Positions 1 to 11,376 of a DNA stretch of 45,663 nt are shown here, in pieces. This DNA comes from Pleurotus ostreatus/Saccharomyces cerevisiae fusant (Eukaryota; Opisthokonta). The notes beneath the pieces are model-generated. The model did no database searches and was not told where the DNA came from. It worked only from the letters and a program-made list of their open reading frames with translations. Position 1 is the first letter of the stretch, and each line of letters begins with the position of its first letter. The DNA is taken from assembly GCA_024196135.1 (NCBI GenBank), contig JAMQCK010000169.1, forward strand, positions 1 to 45,663, written 5' to 3'. The translations under genes were made by a program, and so were the position numbers.

Positions 1-82
1 CATGCTTGGGCATCGGAAGCGAGCAAGATTTGAATCAGCCTTACCGTATTCTTGAGGCACGAAGAAATCTCGGCCGTCGAGG

Positions 83-88
83 TATAAA
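83..88 (+). promoter_or_regulatory. TATA box of CAP-1
   Basis: TATAAA lies about 80 bp upstream of the CAP-1 start codon at 165. The other three CAP genes have a TATA-type motif at a similar distance, which supports the start choice. Confidence 0.6.
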
Positions 89-164
89 GGCCAGGGGCTC
101 CAAGTACCAAGTACCAGCGCTTCTGCTTCTCCTTCAGTCCTCGCTCTACAACGACTTTGGTAGA

Positions 165-1022
165 ATGAAGCTCACCGTTGTCCTCCTTACCACTGCCATC
201 GCGGCGAGGGCCAGCCCTGCGCCAGTCGCCGTCGACTCCCGCTCCGCCGACAGCCTCGTCAATCGCGCGGCTCCGCCCCAGTCTGAGATCGACCAGTGGC
301 TCAAGGCCCACAACGACGAGCGCGCGCAGCACGGCGCGGTCGCGCTCGTGTGGAACCAGACGCTGTCAGACAAGGCCGCGGACTGGGCGAGCCAGTGCAT
401 TTGGGAGCACTCGAATTCGGGGCAGAATCTCGCGGCTTGGTTCTGTGAGTAGATTGCGGTAGACCGGCGAAGAGGGAAAAAGAGCTCACCGCACACCTAT
501 TCCAGCGACCCAAGCGAACAAGCCTATGAACATCCCTCATGGCGTCGGAGGGTGGAACGATGAGGAGCGTGAGTTGGGTTCTGCTGTTAGTATACGCAGT
601 ACCCACTGAGTCGCCCCGTCAATGCAGCTAACTACAACGCGACGACGTACTCGGGCGCGGGGCACTGGACGCAGGTGAGCATGACCCGCATGGACGAGAT
701 GCACGACTCAGTTTTCGATCCCATCACCGTCTAGGTCGTTTGGAAGAGTACCACGAGCGTCGGGTGCGCCGCGTACTCCTGCCCTCCCGGCACGCTCGGA
801 CGTAAGCCGACAGACCCGTGGAAGAGTGAGCTCCGTCTCGAAATGGGGCGTCGACTCGTTTGCTGACTTGTTGTTAATTCAGCGCTTTGGTACTACGTCT
901 GCAACTACTACAGGCCGGTCAGTAATCCGCTTACACGCATTGAGAAGATGCGCTTACCAATATACTCGCAGGGTAACGTCTCCCCGCGCGAGAAGTACTA
1001 CCCCATCAACGTGCAGCCCTGA
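165..1022 (+). CDS. Secreted CAP/PR-1-like protein (CAP-1)
   Basis: Predicted exons are 165-444, 506-568, 628-674, 735-825, 883-917 and 972-1022, giving 188 aa. The start MKLTVVLLTTAIAARA is a signal peptide, so the product is probably secreted. CAP hallmarks in order are HNDERAQHG, the WNQTL glycosylation sequon, HSNSGQNL, WNDE, GHWTQ-VVWK and YVCNYY. Of the CAP cavity tetrad, both His and the WNDE Glu are present. The Glu of the usual GEN motif is Gln here. Fungal CAP (SCP/TAPS) proteins, such as the yeast Pry group, bind and export sterols or fatty acids; the substrate here is unknown. This copy alone has an intron between GHWTQ and VVWK. It is the most diverged of the four CAP genes in the window and lies outside the inverted repeat. 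Confidence 0.88.
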
Positions 1023-1426
1023 TGGGGGTTTGAACAAGTCGAAATCAAGGCAAAGTATACACGCGCCAGGCAAAGCGAATGAGATCGAAATGAGGGAATG
1101 TGCAGGAAAAAGAAGCAAGTGAAATACACGAGCTGTATGTCGATAATTGAGGTCCCGTCAAGGACGCACCCTGCGCCGTGCGATTATCATGAGACGCCAA
1201 ACCGCCTGAGATCGAGGCCCCGCCACAGAATGCGATTGCTAGGGAATTGAGTGCATTCTTAGTGCTGGTTCGCGACGCGTCAGAGAAAATCCCTGCAATG
1301 TTGCTGATCGATTGAGCGCCGACTTCGAACGACTTACGCGTACAATGAGAAAGCGGGTGGCCGATAGGACCCTCGACGGGCACAATGCGCAATCAGGCTG
1401 AGTCGCATGAAGCGGCTCGGCTAAGC
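1023..1426. other. Intergenic, CAP-1 to TIR element
   Basis: I see no supported gene. Short open frames here lack splice partners or recognisable motifs. It includes the CAP-1 3' UTR. Confidence 0.5.
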
Positions 1427-1433
1427 CGACGCC
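1427..1433. repeat. Target-site duplication, left copy
   Basis: CGACGCC directly abuts the left TIR and matches the 7 bp abutting the right TIR at 2051-2057. Confidence 0.75.
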
Positions 1434-2050
1434 TATGGTTGTAAATCCTGGACAAAAACCGCTATACCACTACTGATCGAGTGATTTTGCGTGAAAATAG
1501 TGGTGTGATCACTGTGTTTTGCGTGAAAATCAGCGATTTTCGGTCTTAAATCACGCACCAGTGATTCAGTACGCACTCGCCAGGTGCGTGAAGGTGCGTG
1601 AGCATCAAAATCACGCAGAATCGAGTGATCACTAGGTGCGTGATTGATCACTGACCACTTACCGCTCGGTGCGTGATTGAGGCACTAGTGATCGGGCACC
1701 CAAAGTGGAGGACCCCCTTCACTTCCACTATTTTCTGACAAACTCACCGTAGACATATTGTACCACCGTCGCTCGTACTGTGAGGAAAGTGCAGAATCTG
1801 GCTAGACATAAGTTACTTCGTGTACGGGGCCTGAATTTCGAAGACGAGGGGGTCCTTGTGGGTGCTTGAGCCGTTCGGCAATCACCGGCGCGTGAATCAG
1901 ATCAAAACGGTGCCTCTCGCTGCGTGAAGATAGCGACCGAATCGCTTCACTAGTGCGTGCACGAAAGCACTAGTGATCGGGGCGAGCGCTCAAATCACTA
2001 CTGCTTAGCGATTCACTAACCACGGTTTTTGTCCATAATTTACAACCATA
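1434..2050. mobile_element. Non-autonomous TIR element (MITE-like)
   Basis: The ends are inverted copies of about 28 bp: left 1434-1461 starts TATGGTTGTAAAT and continues to GGACAAAAACCG; right 2023-2050 is its reverse complement with two mismatches. The element is flanked by a perfect 7-bp direct repeat, CGACGCC, at 1427-1433 and 2051-2057, as expected of a target-site duplication. It is 617 bp long and has no coding capacity. The interior carries about ten copies of GCGTGA/TCACGC plus several GTGATCAC or AGTGATC words, denser on the left half. That is typical of subterminal transposase-binding repeats. The superfamily is unassigned. The KDZ body starts only about 370 bp away, but no shared ends were found. 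Confidence 0.85.
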
Positions 2051-2057
2051 CGACGCC
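2051..2057. repeat. Target-site duplication, right copy
   Basis: CGACGCC directly abuts the right TIR; see 1427-1433. Confidence 0.75.
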
Positions 2058-2418
2058 CCGGCTCGTTTGCGTTCCATGTGTTTTTCCCACGTGCCACTGT
2101 GAAGATGTTGAGTTACTTCAAATAAAGGGATTACACTGCTGCACGCAGATCAGGCGGAAAAGAACCGAATTGCTCCCACCTGGCTGCCAGCGTATTGCCC
2201 ATGTTGTTTTCGCGCTAATTCCATCTGTATATCTCGTCGATTGTTGCCGCATTGGATCTACGTGTCGCGTCAGCCTGGAATGACCTGGATGATGAGAGAT
2301 CATGGAACCACGCGACCGGCACTATCGGCGGACGCCACATATTCGGACTTCTGTCTTCTCGCGCTCATTGCCTCAACTGCGATACCGCCTTGACCGCGTC
2401 CATTGATTCTCCATCGTC

Positions 2419-3200
2419 ATGGAGGCGGATACGATCTCGCTCCTTAGGTTAAACGCCCCTATAGGGATCTTCAGGCGCTTGCTGTACCGCATTTGCCGCA
2501 GCCGACGTCGCAAGCGCGAACTTGCGCGCCACCGCCAACAGGAAGCATATTATGAGAAAGTGGATGCCTTCATGAGCTGGCTGTTAAATATCGTGACTCC
2601 CTTCGTTATTATTTATGTCTTTTATCCAAATACTTCCCTCCTGCACGCCTCGATCTCTCTGATGGCAATATTTTCTTATGCCGGCCTAGTCTTCGGTAAG
2701 CACACAACCAATTCGTCGCTTGGCACCTTACATGCATGCTTATGGTCGTTAAAGTCAGTCGTATATGCTGCGAGGACTATGAAGGTCTACCAAAGCGGCA
2801 CACTGCACTCTCGAAGCGCGAAAAGCGCCTCTTGAGAGAACAAATCTGCATCACCATAGTCGGAGCAGGACCACGCAAGACCTTCCTCCGTGAGTTGTAC
2901 AGTCTGCATCGGAGTACCGTGACTGATAATCTCCTCGATGTGTGGTAAGATTTGCGCCGCAGCCAAACATTCGAAGAGGTCGAAGCGGAGCTTCGCAAGC
3001 GCCGCCTGATACCCGATTTTTGGCGCTGTAAGCGCTTGCGCTTCAGCTTCGTGTATACTGGCTCGAAAACGACGACCATCTCTGCATCGGACACTCTAGA
3101 GGGTGTTGGAATCGAAGATCTTTCGGTGGTTCATTTTAGATACCATGTGCTCGGAGGCTCGTCGAAGCGGCCTGCACCACGTAAGTTCGACAATGTGTAG
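2419..3200 (+). CDS. Transposon-associated membrane/beta-grasp-like protein
   Basis: The model is 2419-2695, 2755-2889 and 2950-3200, which stays in frame for 220 aa. After a basic start (RRLLYRICRSRRRKREL) there is a hydrophobic stretch at about residues 50-92 (MSWLLNIVTPFVIIYVFY and following), probably one or two membrane segments. The last third (FSFVYTG...SASDTLEGVGI...LGGSS) has the spacing of a ubiquitin-like fold ending in Gly-Gly. Comparable small proteins sit beside KDZ transposases in mushroom genomes; that is recall, not a search. The stop codon overlaps the proposed transposase ATG (ATGTGTAG at 3193-3200). Alternatively, an intron at 3181-3229 removes the stop and fuses the two products in frame. 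Function unknown. Confidence 0.5.
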
Positions 3201-6200
3201 AGCCAACTTGGACTTACAAGAACATACAGCCTCCAGTGACGAGGAAAACGCTCACGAGGAAGCGCCAGGACGAACGCGCTTCCCATCAAAGAGGCCTGAC
3301 GGTCAGTCCACTGTCTTAAGGCACTATTCTGCTTACCCACACGTCGTAGTCTGGGCCGTACTTCCGGACGGGGGCTACAGGTGTTGCGTCTGCCACACCG
3401 AGCCAACATTTATGACGAAGGGAGCGATTAAACAGCACGAACGCGGTGCTCTTCATCGTTCAAGTTTGCAAAAGCACGATGACGCTATAGCCGCGGCTAC
3501 TGCGGCGCGGGACACACCTTGCCCTTCAGAAACACAAGAATCTTCGCAGGTGAGCGACGCATGCTGGTGGACTGATGAGCGATGGCTCACAAGACATTAA
3601 GGACTATCCTGGCGGCCCTTCCCCTCAACCTTCGCGATCACAGATTCCCGACCGCCTCGGCGCCGCTATTCAGCGAATGTTGTCGGGCGAGCGTGTATCT
3701 GATACGTCTCAACCCGATCGCCCAAACTTTGGTGAAGAAACGATGAACATAGACTGGGATGCGCCGGAAATGCACGCCGCCCAGTTTGCCGCTGACCCTC
3801 GCGACGACCCGAGACATGCACTACATATTCTCGAAAGTCAGTTCCAGAACTACTTGGCTCGTACTTCCGAGGCGTTTGATGTCGAGAGCGACGAAAGCGA
3901 CTGCGAGGCCGACGACTGGCCAGATTCGGAGACAGAATATGGAGAAGCAACACGAGATTCGATGACATCAGCTGCGTCGGACGAGAGCACTTCTCAAACT
4001 CCGGACGAGAATGTGTGGTATCCATGGCCAAACAGAGAGGTACGGTCGCTGTCAACCTCTTCGTATCTGCTGTGCGACTGCTTATCTCCTCATCCAGACT
4101 TGTATCCTTGATATATTACGCCATTTGCCGCGTTGCTCCTTCTCGAGGAAGCAGAATTCCGCGATACACTGGGCGCTTCGTGCGATGGGGATGGAGGGTG
4201 TACCATCTGACAGGCTGATGGACGAACTGGACTCTCGCCTGCAGCGCATGTGCGGGATAGAGACTTTGCGGTGCGAGGGAAAACTCGGGCATGTTTTTTA
4301 TATGAATGATCTCGCCGGGATAATCGCACAGGTACGCGTAGGTTTTTTGCGAACCAAACATGCGCTGACTTTGAACAGGAGATGGCCAACAAGTCTGTGC
4401 GCGATAAATTGCACTTTTACCCCGAAGAGACGAAGCCACGTCTCGCAGAGGCGTGGCAGGCCGATCGATGGCTAAAGGAGTTGGACTCGTCCCTCGCGAC
4501 GCCCATGGTTCGCTCTAAGGAGCAGGACTTCTATGTGCATGAACCGACCTTGATGCGCGATGGCTCGGTTTACATGCCGACTCGTTGGTTCAAGCGCGGC
4601 TCCGAGATGTGGGCGCGGGCTTGGGAAATGAAGCCCGTCCAGGTCGACCAGGAGGTGGGATGGGTAGTCGTGAAGGACAGCGTGCACGCGGTCAAATTAG
4701 ACGACGCTTTACTCTCTCTACCGCATTTTGCAACATCGTACGAATTCCATGGTCTACCAGATCCTCGTCGCATCCATGGTAAGCATGCTTCTAGGCTTCG
4801 AATAAACGATTCATATCATTGATACCCTACGCACAGGCATCGTCAACCAACACGGACAGCTCGAGGAGCGCTGGTCGCTTACAGACCCCGCTTTGGGCAA
4901 CCCCTGGCGCGCAAAGAGTCGCGGCCATCGTGTTCTCTCTTTTATGATGTGGCTCTACTGTGACGACGTATCTGGCAACGTCTCGAAGAAATGGAACAAG
5001 CATAATTCATTCCTATTTACGGCGGCAGGTCTCCCGCGAGCCGAAGTGCACAAAGAATCCAGCATCCACTTCATCTGCACTTCGAATATCGCCACACCGC
5101 TGGAGATGCTCGATGGAGTAGTTGACCAGTTGGAGTGAGTTGTCAATCCCCTGTCCGCATTGACAAGCAAGCCCGAGGAGAGCATGCAGCGATGCGAGTA
5201 GGAGCACGGGTGAGCGTGGTGCTGACTCCCGCGCACGGTCACGCGTGCTTCACCCTTGCGGGCCTGTGGAAACCCGTGGCCCGTGACTTGGCGACGCTTC
5301 GTCCTGTTCTCAGTGTGGCAACAGAGTCTGGCATAGTGCTGACGCGTTGTACAGAGCTGCCCAGAGAGATGGGATTTGGGCATGGGACGCGACTCTGCAG
5401 GAGCGCGTACTTGTTATCCCCTCGGTCTTGGCATTTCTAGGTGACAATCCTATGCAGAGCGAGATCGCGTGCCACATCGGCTTCAATGGCAACCTTTTCT
5501 GTCGTGTTTGCAAGGTGTCGGGGGCTGGCGCGGGCGAGGACGAGGACGAGGACGAAGCCGTCAACACCGCTGGGTATGAGAGCGACGCATCGGCAGCATC
5601 CCGCGGTAGCAAAGGTGGGCGCAAAAAGGGAAAGAAGAAGGCTGATGAGACGATGGACGATATGATCCGTCGCATCGACGCGTTCATGAAGGTGCGTGTC
5701 TGCAAAATATCGCGTGTTTCTCGCCTAAAGCGTCCTGCTAGCCCTCCACCCCTCGTACACGCTCGGATTCCGAGAGGCAACTAGCAGCGCAGTTTGAGAA
5801 GGCGTGCACTGCAGGCGGAAAGACGGCATACGGAAACATGAAGACAGAGAGTGGGCTCAAGGACACATTTATGGAACAGATCCTGGAGCAGCGCGGAATC
5901 TTTGCAGCAGGCGTGCGGGGCGCTCCAAACCTCAAAAACAACAAGACATTGACAAACTCGTCACCGACCTGCCCCGCCGCCCTTGTACCAGTCCGATCTG
6001 GCGAATTAAGGGTATGTCTTTGCGTCTCTGCCCGAGAGGTAAGTTAATCAGTTTTGAGCAGACCTTGACCCACATCGTGATACCCCAGTCGAGATCCTGC
6101 ATACGATCTTGCTGGGTTTTGTGAAATATTTATGGCGAGACGTCCTCACTCGTGTCAAGAAACCAGACCTTCAAATACTCATACACCGCTTATCCTCTGT

Positions 6201-8107
6201 GAACGTCAGTGGACTGGGAGTTCCGCCACTCTCTGGCCATACCCTTGTCACTTACGGGCGATCATTGACGGGGCGCGACTTTCGCGTGATTGCTCAAGTT
6301 GCGCCCTTCGTCTTACATGGTCTTGTAGACGACGCACACCTTCGTATATGGGTCATACTCAGCAAGATTGTCACGCTGGTCTGGCGGCCTGAGATCGACG
6401 ATTTGGATAAGTACTTGGTGAGTACAAGGTCGGATATCAATCGTGTACTTCTCGGGATGCTGACAATTTGCGTATAGGCAGAGTTGCAAGTTGCGATCGA
6501 CGACTTCCTGGACCACACCTGCGCGCTCACCCCTCAGTGGTTCAACAAGCCGAAATTCCATGTCCTCCTCCACCTCCCCGACCATATTCGGCGCTTCGGC
6601 CCTGCCATGTTGTTCGCCACAGAGGGCTTTGAGTCCTTCAACGCCATCATCCGCTCCGCCAGTGTCCACAGTAATCGGCATGCTCCGTCGCGCGATATTG
6701 CGACCCGGATGGCGCGCGGGAGTCGTATTCGGCACCTCGTCAGTGGCGGCCGCTTCTTCGTCCAGCCTCAGGCCATGTCACAAGACCACGTCTCCAGTGA
6801 TGCACCCTGGAATCGTCTGGCCCTCAAGGCAGATGGATCAGCAGAGCCTGTTCAGATGCGTGTAGTCGGGGACTGCGTAAGGCAGCTCTTGAGCCTTGAC
6901 TCATTCGGAAGCCGCATGCTGGGCCTGGACGTACGAGACACGACAGGCAGCTCCGAAGCGCGACTTCACACAGCAGGTATATGAAGGATCTTCGCTGCTA
7001 TACTATATTCTCACCCCGATATGCGCAGGTGCACTCAGTGGGACGGTCCCCGATGCTGTATCCTTCTCTCGGACCCACCACGCTCTTCGTCGAGTCATGC
7101 CTCAAGGACCATCCGCCGAGGCCTTGTCACCATCGAGTCAGGTCCGAACAGCGCTCTCTATCCGCCTTCGGGATGGTAGCCCGTGCTCCGAGACAGACTG
7201 GGTTGTCTGGGACGAGGTCCTCGAAGGATATCGCTACCGTCGGATTGGGAAGGTTGTCGAGTTCCTTCAAATTGTTGGTGGTGTTGCAGGCATAGATGGG
7301 TGCATCGACAGTGTCCTGGTCCAACGCGCTCTGCGAACAGATGAGCACGAAGCGTACCAAATGCCGCATCTTGAAATAATCCCCGAGTATATTGCGTTAC
7401 CGCCAGCGGTGAGGCTATAGATATTCTATTTTGTTGCTATATCTGACTTGCTGTTCCAGGCCCTTTTAGGCGTTGTAAACGTCCAGCACAACTGCATCGA
7501 TAACAAGTGTGCACTCGAGCGCATTGGTGTCCAGCTTCAGGAGCGCGAAAAAGCAAAGGAGCGGGTCCTTCGAGTGCATCACAAACATCGTCCCGACGAC
7601 GTGATCTTGAACATTGCCCAAATGCGAAGCGCTGGCATTCTTGACCCATTCCGTCGAGCCACGCCACGCTCTAGGACGCGCGCAGAAATCATTTTCGCAG
7701 CTGCTCGTAAAGCCGCAGACGAGAAGAAGACTGGCGCTCGTGACAACATTTCTACTGCCACCGTACCTCCAGCTGGCTCATCCAGCTTCGCTCGGTCACT
7801 GCCTGCCCTCGCGTCATCCTCCACTTCATCAGGAAGTACTTCCGCTACCCCCCGATTCCCCCTTCCCCTCCTTCAGCACGTACTGCCCGTCCCGGCTGGC
7901 TTGTCGCCTGTTCAGGCGATCCCGCCTCACATTGTGGCCAACCAACATCATCTTCACGCTTATTCACCATCCCCTCTTGGACCTTCGCCTTCGGCATCCA
8001 CTTACACAGCGCGTCATCTGAACCAGTACTACAATGATCTCAATTCCTTCCAGTTGTACCCAAGCCACCCGCACCCACCGAACCCAGACGCATCGCGGGG
8101 GGATTGA
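3193..8107 (+). CDS. KDZ-family transposase (one frameshift)
   Basis: Exons read 3193-3549, 3602-4039, 4098-4331, 4379-4778, 4837-5134, 5355-5691, 5793-6011, 6062-6417, 6478-6976, 7029-7408 and 7460-8107. The product resembles the Kyakuja-Dileera-Zisupton transposases abundant in Agaricomycetes: GHVFYMNDLAGIIAQ, GNVSKKWNKHNSFLFTAAG, LGDNPMQSEIACHIGF, DLDPHRDTPVEILHTILLGF and FNKPKFHVLLHLPDHIRRFG are family hallmarks of the RNase H-like core. An N-terminal C-x2-C...H-x5-H finger (YRCCVC...HERGALH) probably binds DNA. Around 5925-5950 the frame shifts by one base in an A-rich run, so this copy is either inactivated there or carries a sequence error. All other exons are open. Terminal repeats of the element were not located. 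The intron at 5135-5354 (220 nt) is unusually long. Confidence 0.87.
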
Positions 8108-8233
8108 ACGTGCGACATCACGTGAAGCACGTGCATGTTCAACTTCGGTGGACGTGAACTTTGAACATGACTGTCCTGACTATACTATGCTCCTTTTACT
8201 CGGATATAATCCATGGTATATATATGGCTGTAA

Positions 8234-8913
8234 TTATGCGAATCTTGGATCTAAATCAGCAGGATACGAGCACGGGTGTGGATCCTCTGCATCGCATTCC
8301 GAGGCCTTGTCTGAAGCATCCGAATGGTCCGCAATACGTGCCGAATACTGGTACAAAGTACGCGAAGAAAGCACACGGCGTGATACATAAGATTGCGATT
8401 GCTCATCGGGGTCGAGAGTCAGGTCAGAGGGGGCAACTGAATTTGTCTCAGCGCCCGAGCTCAGGTTGTCCTCCTCATCGCCGTTATTTGCTTGAATGGA
8501 ACTGTCCGTTGGCTGCAAAGGGCCCTTCTTCAGCAGCCCCAGCGCTGACTGAGCCTGCTCTAGCTGTGCGAGACGGTGATCTTGCAACTGCACGCGTTCT
8601 TCCAGTCCTTCGAGGAGCGAGCGGAAGTGGGAATTTTCTGCCTCTAGTGCTTCCATCCGCCCCTGCACTGCTATAGAAATTATCAGAGAAAAAAAGGAGG
8701 AGTCTTCATACACGCGCTCACTGGCTTGCTTATGATCTTCTTCCTGCTGAAGCGGAAGTATCTCTGCTCCTATAGAGGCTGAGTTACAAATCCGCGGCGC
8801 TGGCAGATCGATTCACCTGATGAATCACCGAGTTCAGGCAAAGCAGCGGATGAGGGCCCGAAGCCAAAGTATTGAGAATCAGATATTTGCGAGTTCAGTA
8901 CCGTGTCGAACAT
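8234..8913 (-). CDS. Small coiled-coil protein, unknown function
   Basis: Exons 8913-8817, 8769-8714 and 8662-8234 join in frame to 193 aa. Residues about 52-95 (MEALEAENSHFRSLLEGLEE and following) form a heptad-rich coiled coil with LxxL/ExxL spacing. The rest is Ser/Asp/Glu-rich and probably disordered. It converges on the KDZ gene, with 126 bp between stop codons, and may be cargo of the transposon or an ordinary neighbour. I do not recognise a family. Both introns have GT-AG ends and the second a CTGATAA branch-like site. Confidence 0.55.
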
Positions 8914-9470
8914 ACTTCAAGCTAGTTAGCTAAGACAAGGTCCTGGAAGTCAAAAGTACAACACACGTCGCTGTCGCCATACTCCCTTTCTCTTTAATCC
9001 GAGAGCGCTTGGCAGCCCGAGGGGAGCTGCTTGTGCGTCTTCTCTTCATCAAAGCAGAGCACAAGGCTTGTCCGCTTAAGTCGTGGTCTCGATAACGAAG
9101 GACGGGAGGAAGTCAAAGGCAAGAGAGGCGTGAGAACATCGCCGAAGTCGAACTTGGTCACGACTGTGGTCACCATCAATTGTTGTTTTCTGCTTTCGTG
9201 ACCCGATGAGACGACACTGGAGGAGGATCGCTTCCCCGGCTCCTCAAGTCTGGCGCGTCGTCCCCAAGCAATGATTTCCGGCTGGTCTCTCTCTCGACGA
9301 GACAATGTGGCGCTGTGGGCCTGGCGACGAGTGGAGAACAATTTCAAGTCGGCTGTGATCGCCTTGAAGCGAGGTTTCTGTCTCTCGGACGCGTCACTCG
9401 CCCCCGACAATCACCTCGAGCTTCAACAACTTGGCCAAGAAGTCGTTCCTCCGGGACTTAATCGGCGCAG
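8914..9470. other. Intergenic between divergent genes
   Basis: This is the shared upstream region of the coiled-coil gene (-) and the 516-aa gene (+). A 138-codon minus-strand open frame here lacks motifs or splice partners and is not called. Confidence 0.5.
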
Positions 9471-11376
9471 ATGGACGGTAACACAGCTGGCGGCCACTCG
9501 ACGACTCCCTCCGGGCACACAGGAGGCGCAAGGGCGTTCAATTTCGATCCAACGCAGTTCGTCGAAGAAACCGCAAACAGCATCAAATTGACGCCTGAGC
9601 ACCGACAGGAGCTGCACAATTTCCGTGCGGTACGCTCACTAGCTTCAAGACGATTAACAATGTCTGATGAATCCTGCAGCTCGCGGGCCCCACGGTGGAC
9701 AGCGGTCTTGTCAATATGCTCATCTGGAACCAGGGCAGCATTTTAGGTATCCGCCAGCAAACCAGTGCACAGACTGCTAGTGTAGTCTCTATCGACTCGA
9801 ACGTCAAGAGTGTCAAGGCCGCAGCCGCAGCACCCACGAAACTCACGAGGGAGCAGACCGTGCGCTGACCGCATTCCTCACATTCCTCCTTTTGTTACTC
9901 ACAATTTTAGGCCGAGATGTACAACGCAGCCAAATTCGCTATGTTCAATCCGCGCCGTCGGGACTTCGAGAACAGTGCCATCATACCCTCCGTCAAGGTG
10001 GAAGTACTATCATTCCAGCCTTCTCTTCTATGCTCACAGAAAGCGTCTAGATGAAGCTGAAGCAGGACAAAGACACCAATGGGTACAAGGCCTACTACGA
10101 TGCACCAAGCGCCCGCACCGACGACATCAAGAAGGCCGTGAAGTCCAACTTGAGCGGAAAGACTACCGACGCCAAGTCGGATTTCAAGAAACGTGTAAGC
10201 CGCTTCGTCGTCGTTTGCTTCGCTTCCATCCTCTGACGCTTCACAAGCTCACCGCTGGTCTAGTGCTCAATGACAAGTCGCGCTTGAGCCTTACGCGGGC
10301 GACCTATAAGGCGGTCAAGTTCTACCTTGACAGCTCCCACCCGACGCTCGAACACATCCTATTCATGGCTGTTCTGGTACGTCGATCGAAGTCCCATGAC
10401 CTGAGCTGACACATTCTCAGCGCTCGTTCACTCGTACTTGGCTCGCTACGCCGTCATTGAAGGTTACCGGTGTCAAGCGGACCAGCGACGCTGCATCGCC
10501 AAACGGCATGGACGCCAGCGCGAAGGCTGCCACGGACTATTGGGCAATCATCACAAGCATGTTCAAGGAGCGCGAGTCATGGGGCGCTGACTGGAAGAGT
10601 TCTGGATGGCGAGAGTGCGTGGACACTTTCCGGTCTCTGTGCATTGACTGATCTAGCTCTAAGCTTCATCACCGATGCTGTCCGTTGGGAACGAGAACAC
10701 TTCCCGGACGACTCCCTCAGCCTCATCCCCATGGACTTCGGTACTCCAGCCCCCTCGAACCCTACTCAACCTTCGGCAAGCATATCATTTCCAAGATTAT
10801 CTACTGGTCAAGCGACTCTCCCGAGAGTCCCCTCGGCGGCGCCTTCTCCCGCAGCACATGGCCGGTCATCACCCTCGCCACCGTCCATTCAGATGCAACA
10901 CGCGATGCCTGCACCTCTACCCATCCAACAGCCCCCTTCTCCTCTTGGTCACGACGGTGAAATCCCTTTCCGTTGTGGACCTTCGAGTTGCAGTACTCAT
11001 GCCCTTTACAGGTGGTCGGTCTTCTGCTCAGTCATTCGAAGATCGGGCGTGGGGCTCTCGCGATGCGGCGCGTCAGTACGAGAGCTTCGCACGGACGCCG
11101 TCTGGCAATGGTGCAGGCTGTTCGAGCACAATACCCTCGCCGCGTGGCGATATTCAAGACTCCTCGATGATTTCGCCAATGGGGCAGGCTGGCAGCGGAG
11201 GCATGTTTGCGGGTTCGCAGTACCTCTACGACGCCACTGGCAGGCCATCGCTCAGTGAATGGCCAGGCGGGCCCAGCAATTTCAGCGAGTACGCCAGGGT
11301 GACCACATCGGCATCGGGCTCTACCAGCGGCGGCGGCGGAGCATCCCTCGGACGTATAGTTCACGGCAGCATGTAG
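9471..11376 (+). CDS. Unknown protein, 516 aa, Ser/Pro-rich C-terminus
   Basis: Eight exons keep frame: 9471-9629, 9680-9859, 9911-9997, 10051-10194, 10248-10376, 10421-10614, 10664-10956 and 11012-11376. The first 310 residues or so look folded and alpha-helical: SGLVNMLIWNQGSI, LTREQTAEMYNAAKFAMFNP, SAIIPSVKMKLKQDKD and WREDFITDAVRWEREHFP. The remainder is Pro/Ser/Gly-rich (PSAAPSPAAHGRSSPSPPS) and probably disordered. There is no signal peptide or membrane segment, so it is likely intracellular. I do not recognise the family. The consistent phase across seven introns argues that it is a real, intact gene. Confidence 0.72.

Noticed and set aside
8104..8142. Imperfect hairpin after the KDZ stop codon
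   Set aside because: Stem of about 10 bp with a mismatch; too weak to call a terminator or element end.
2058..8990. Terminal inverted repeats for the KDZ element
   Set aside because: Scanned both flanks by eye and found no convincing pair; the element ends remain unknown.
8994..9410. 138-codon minus-strand open frame
   Set aside because: No motif, no splice partner; sits in the divergent promoter region.
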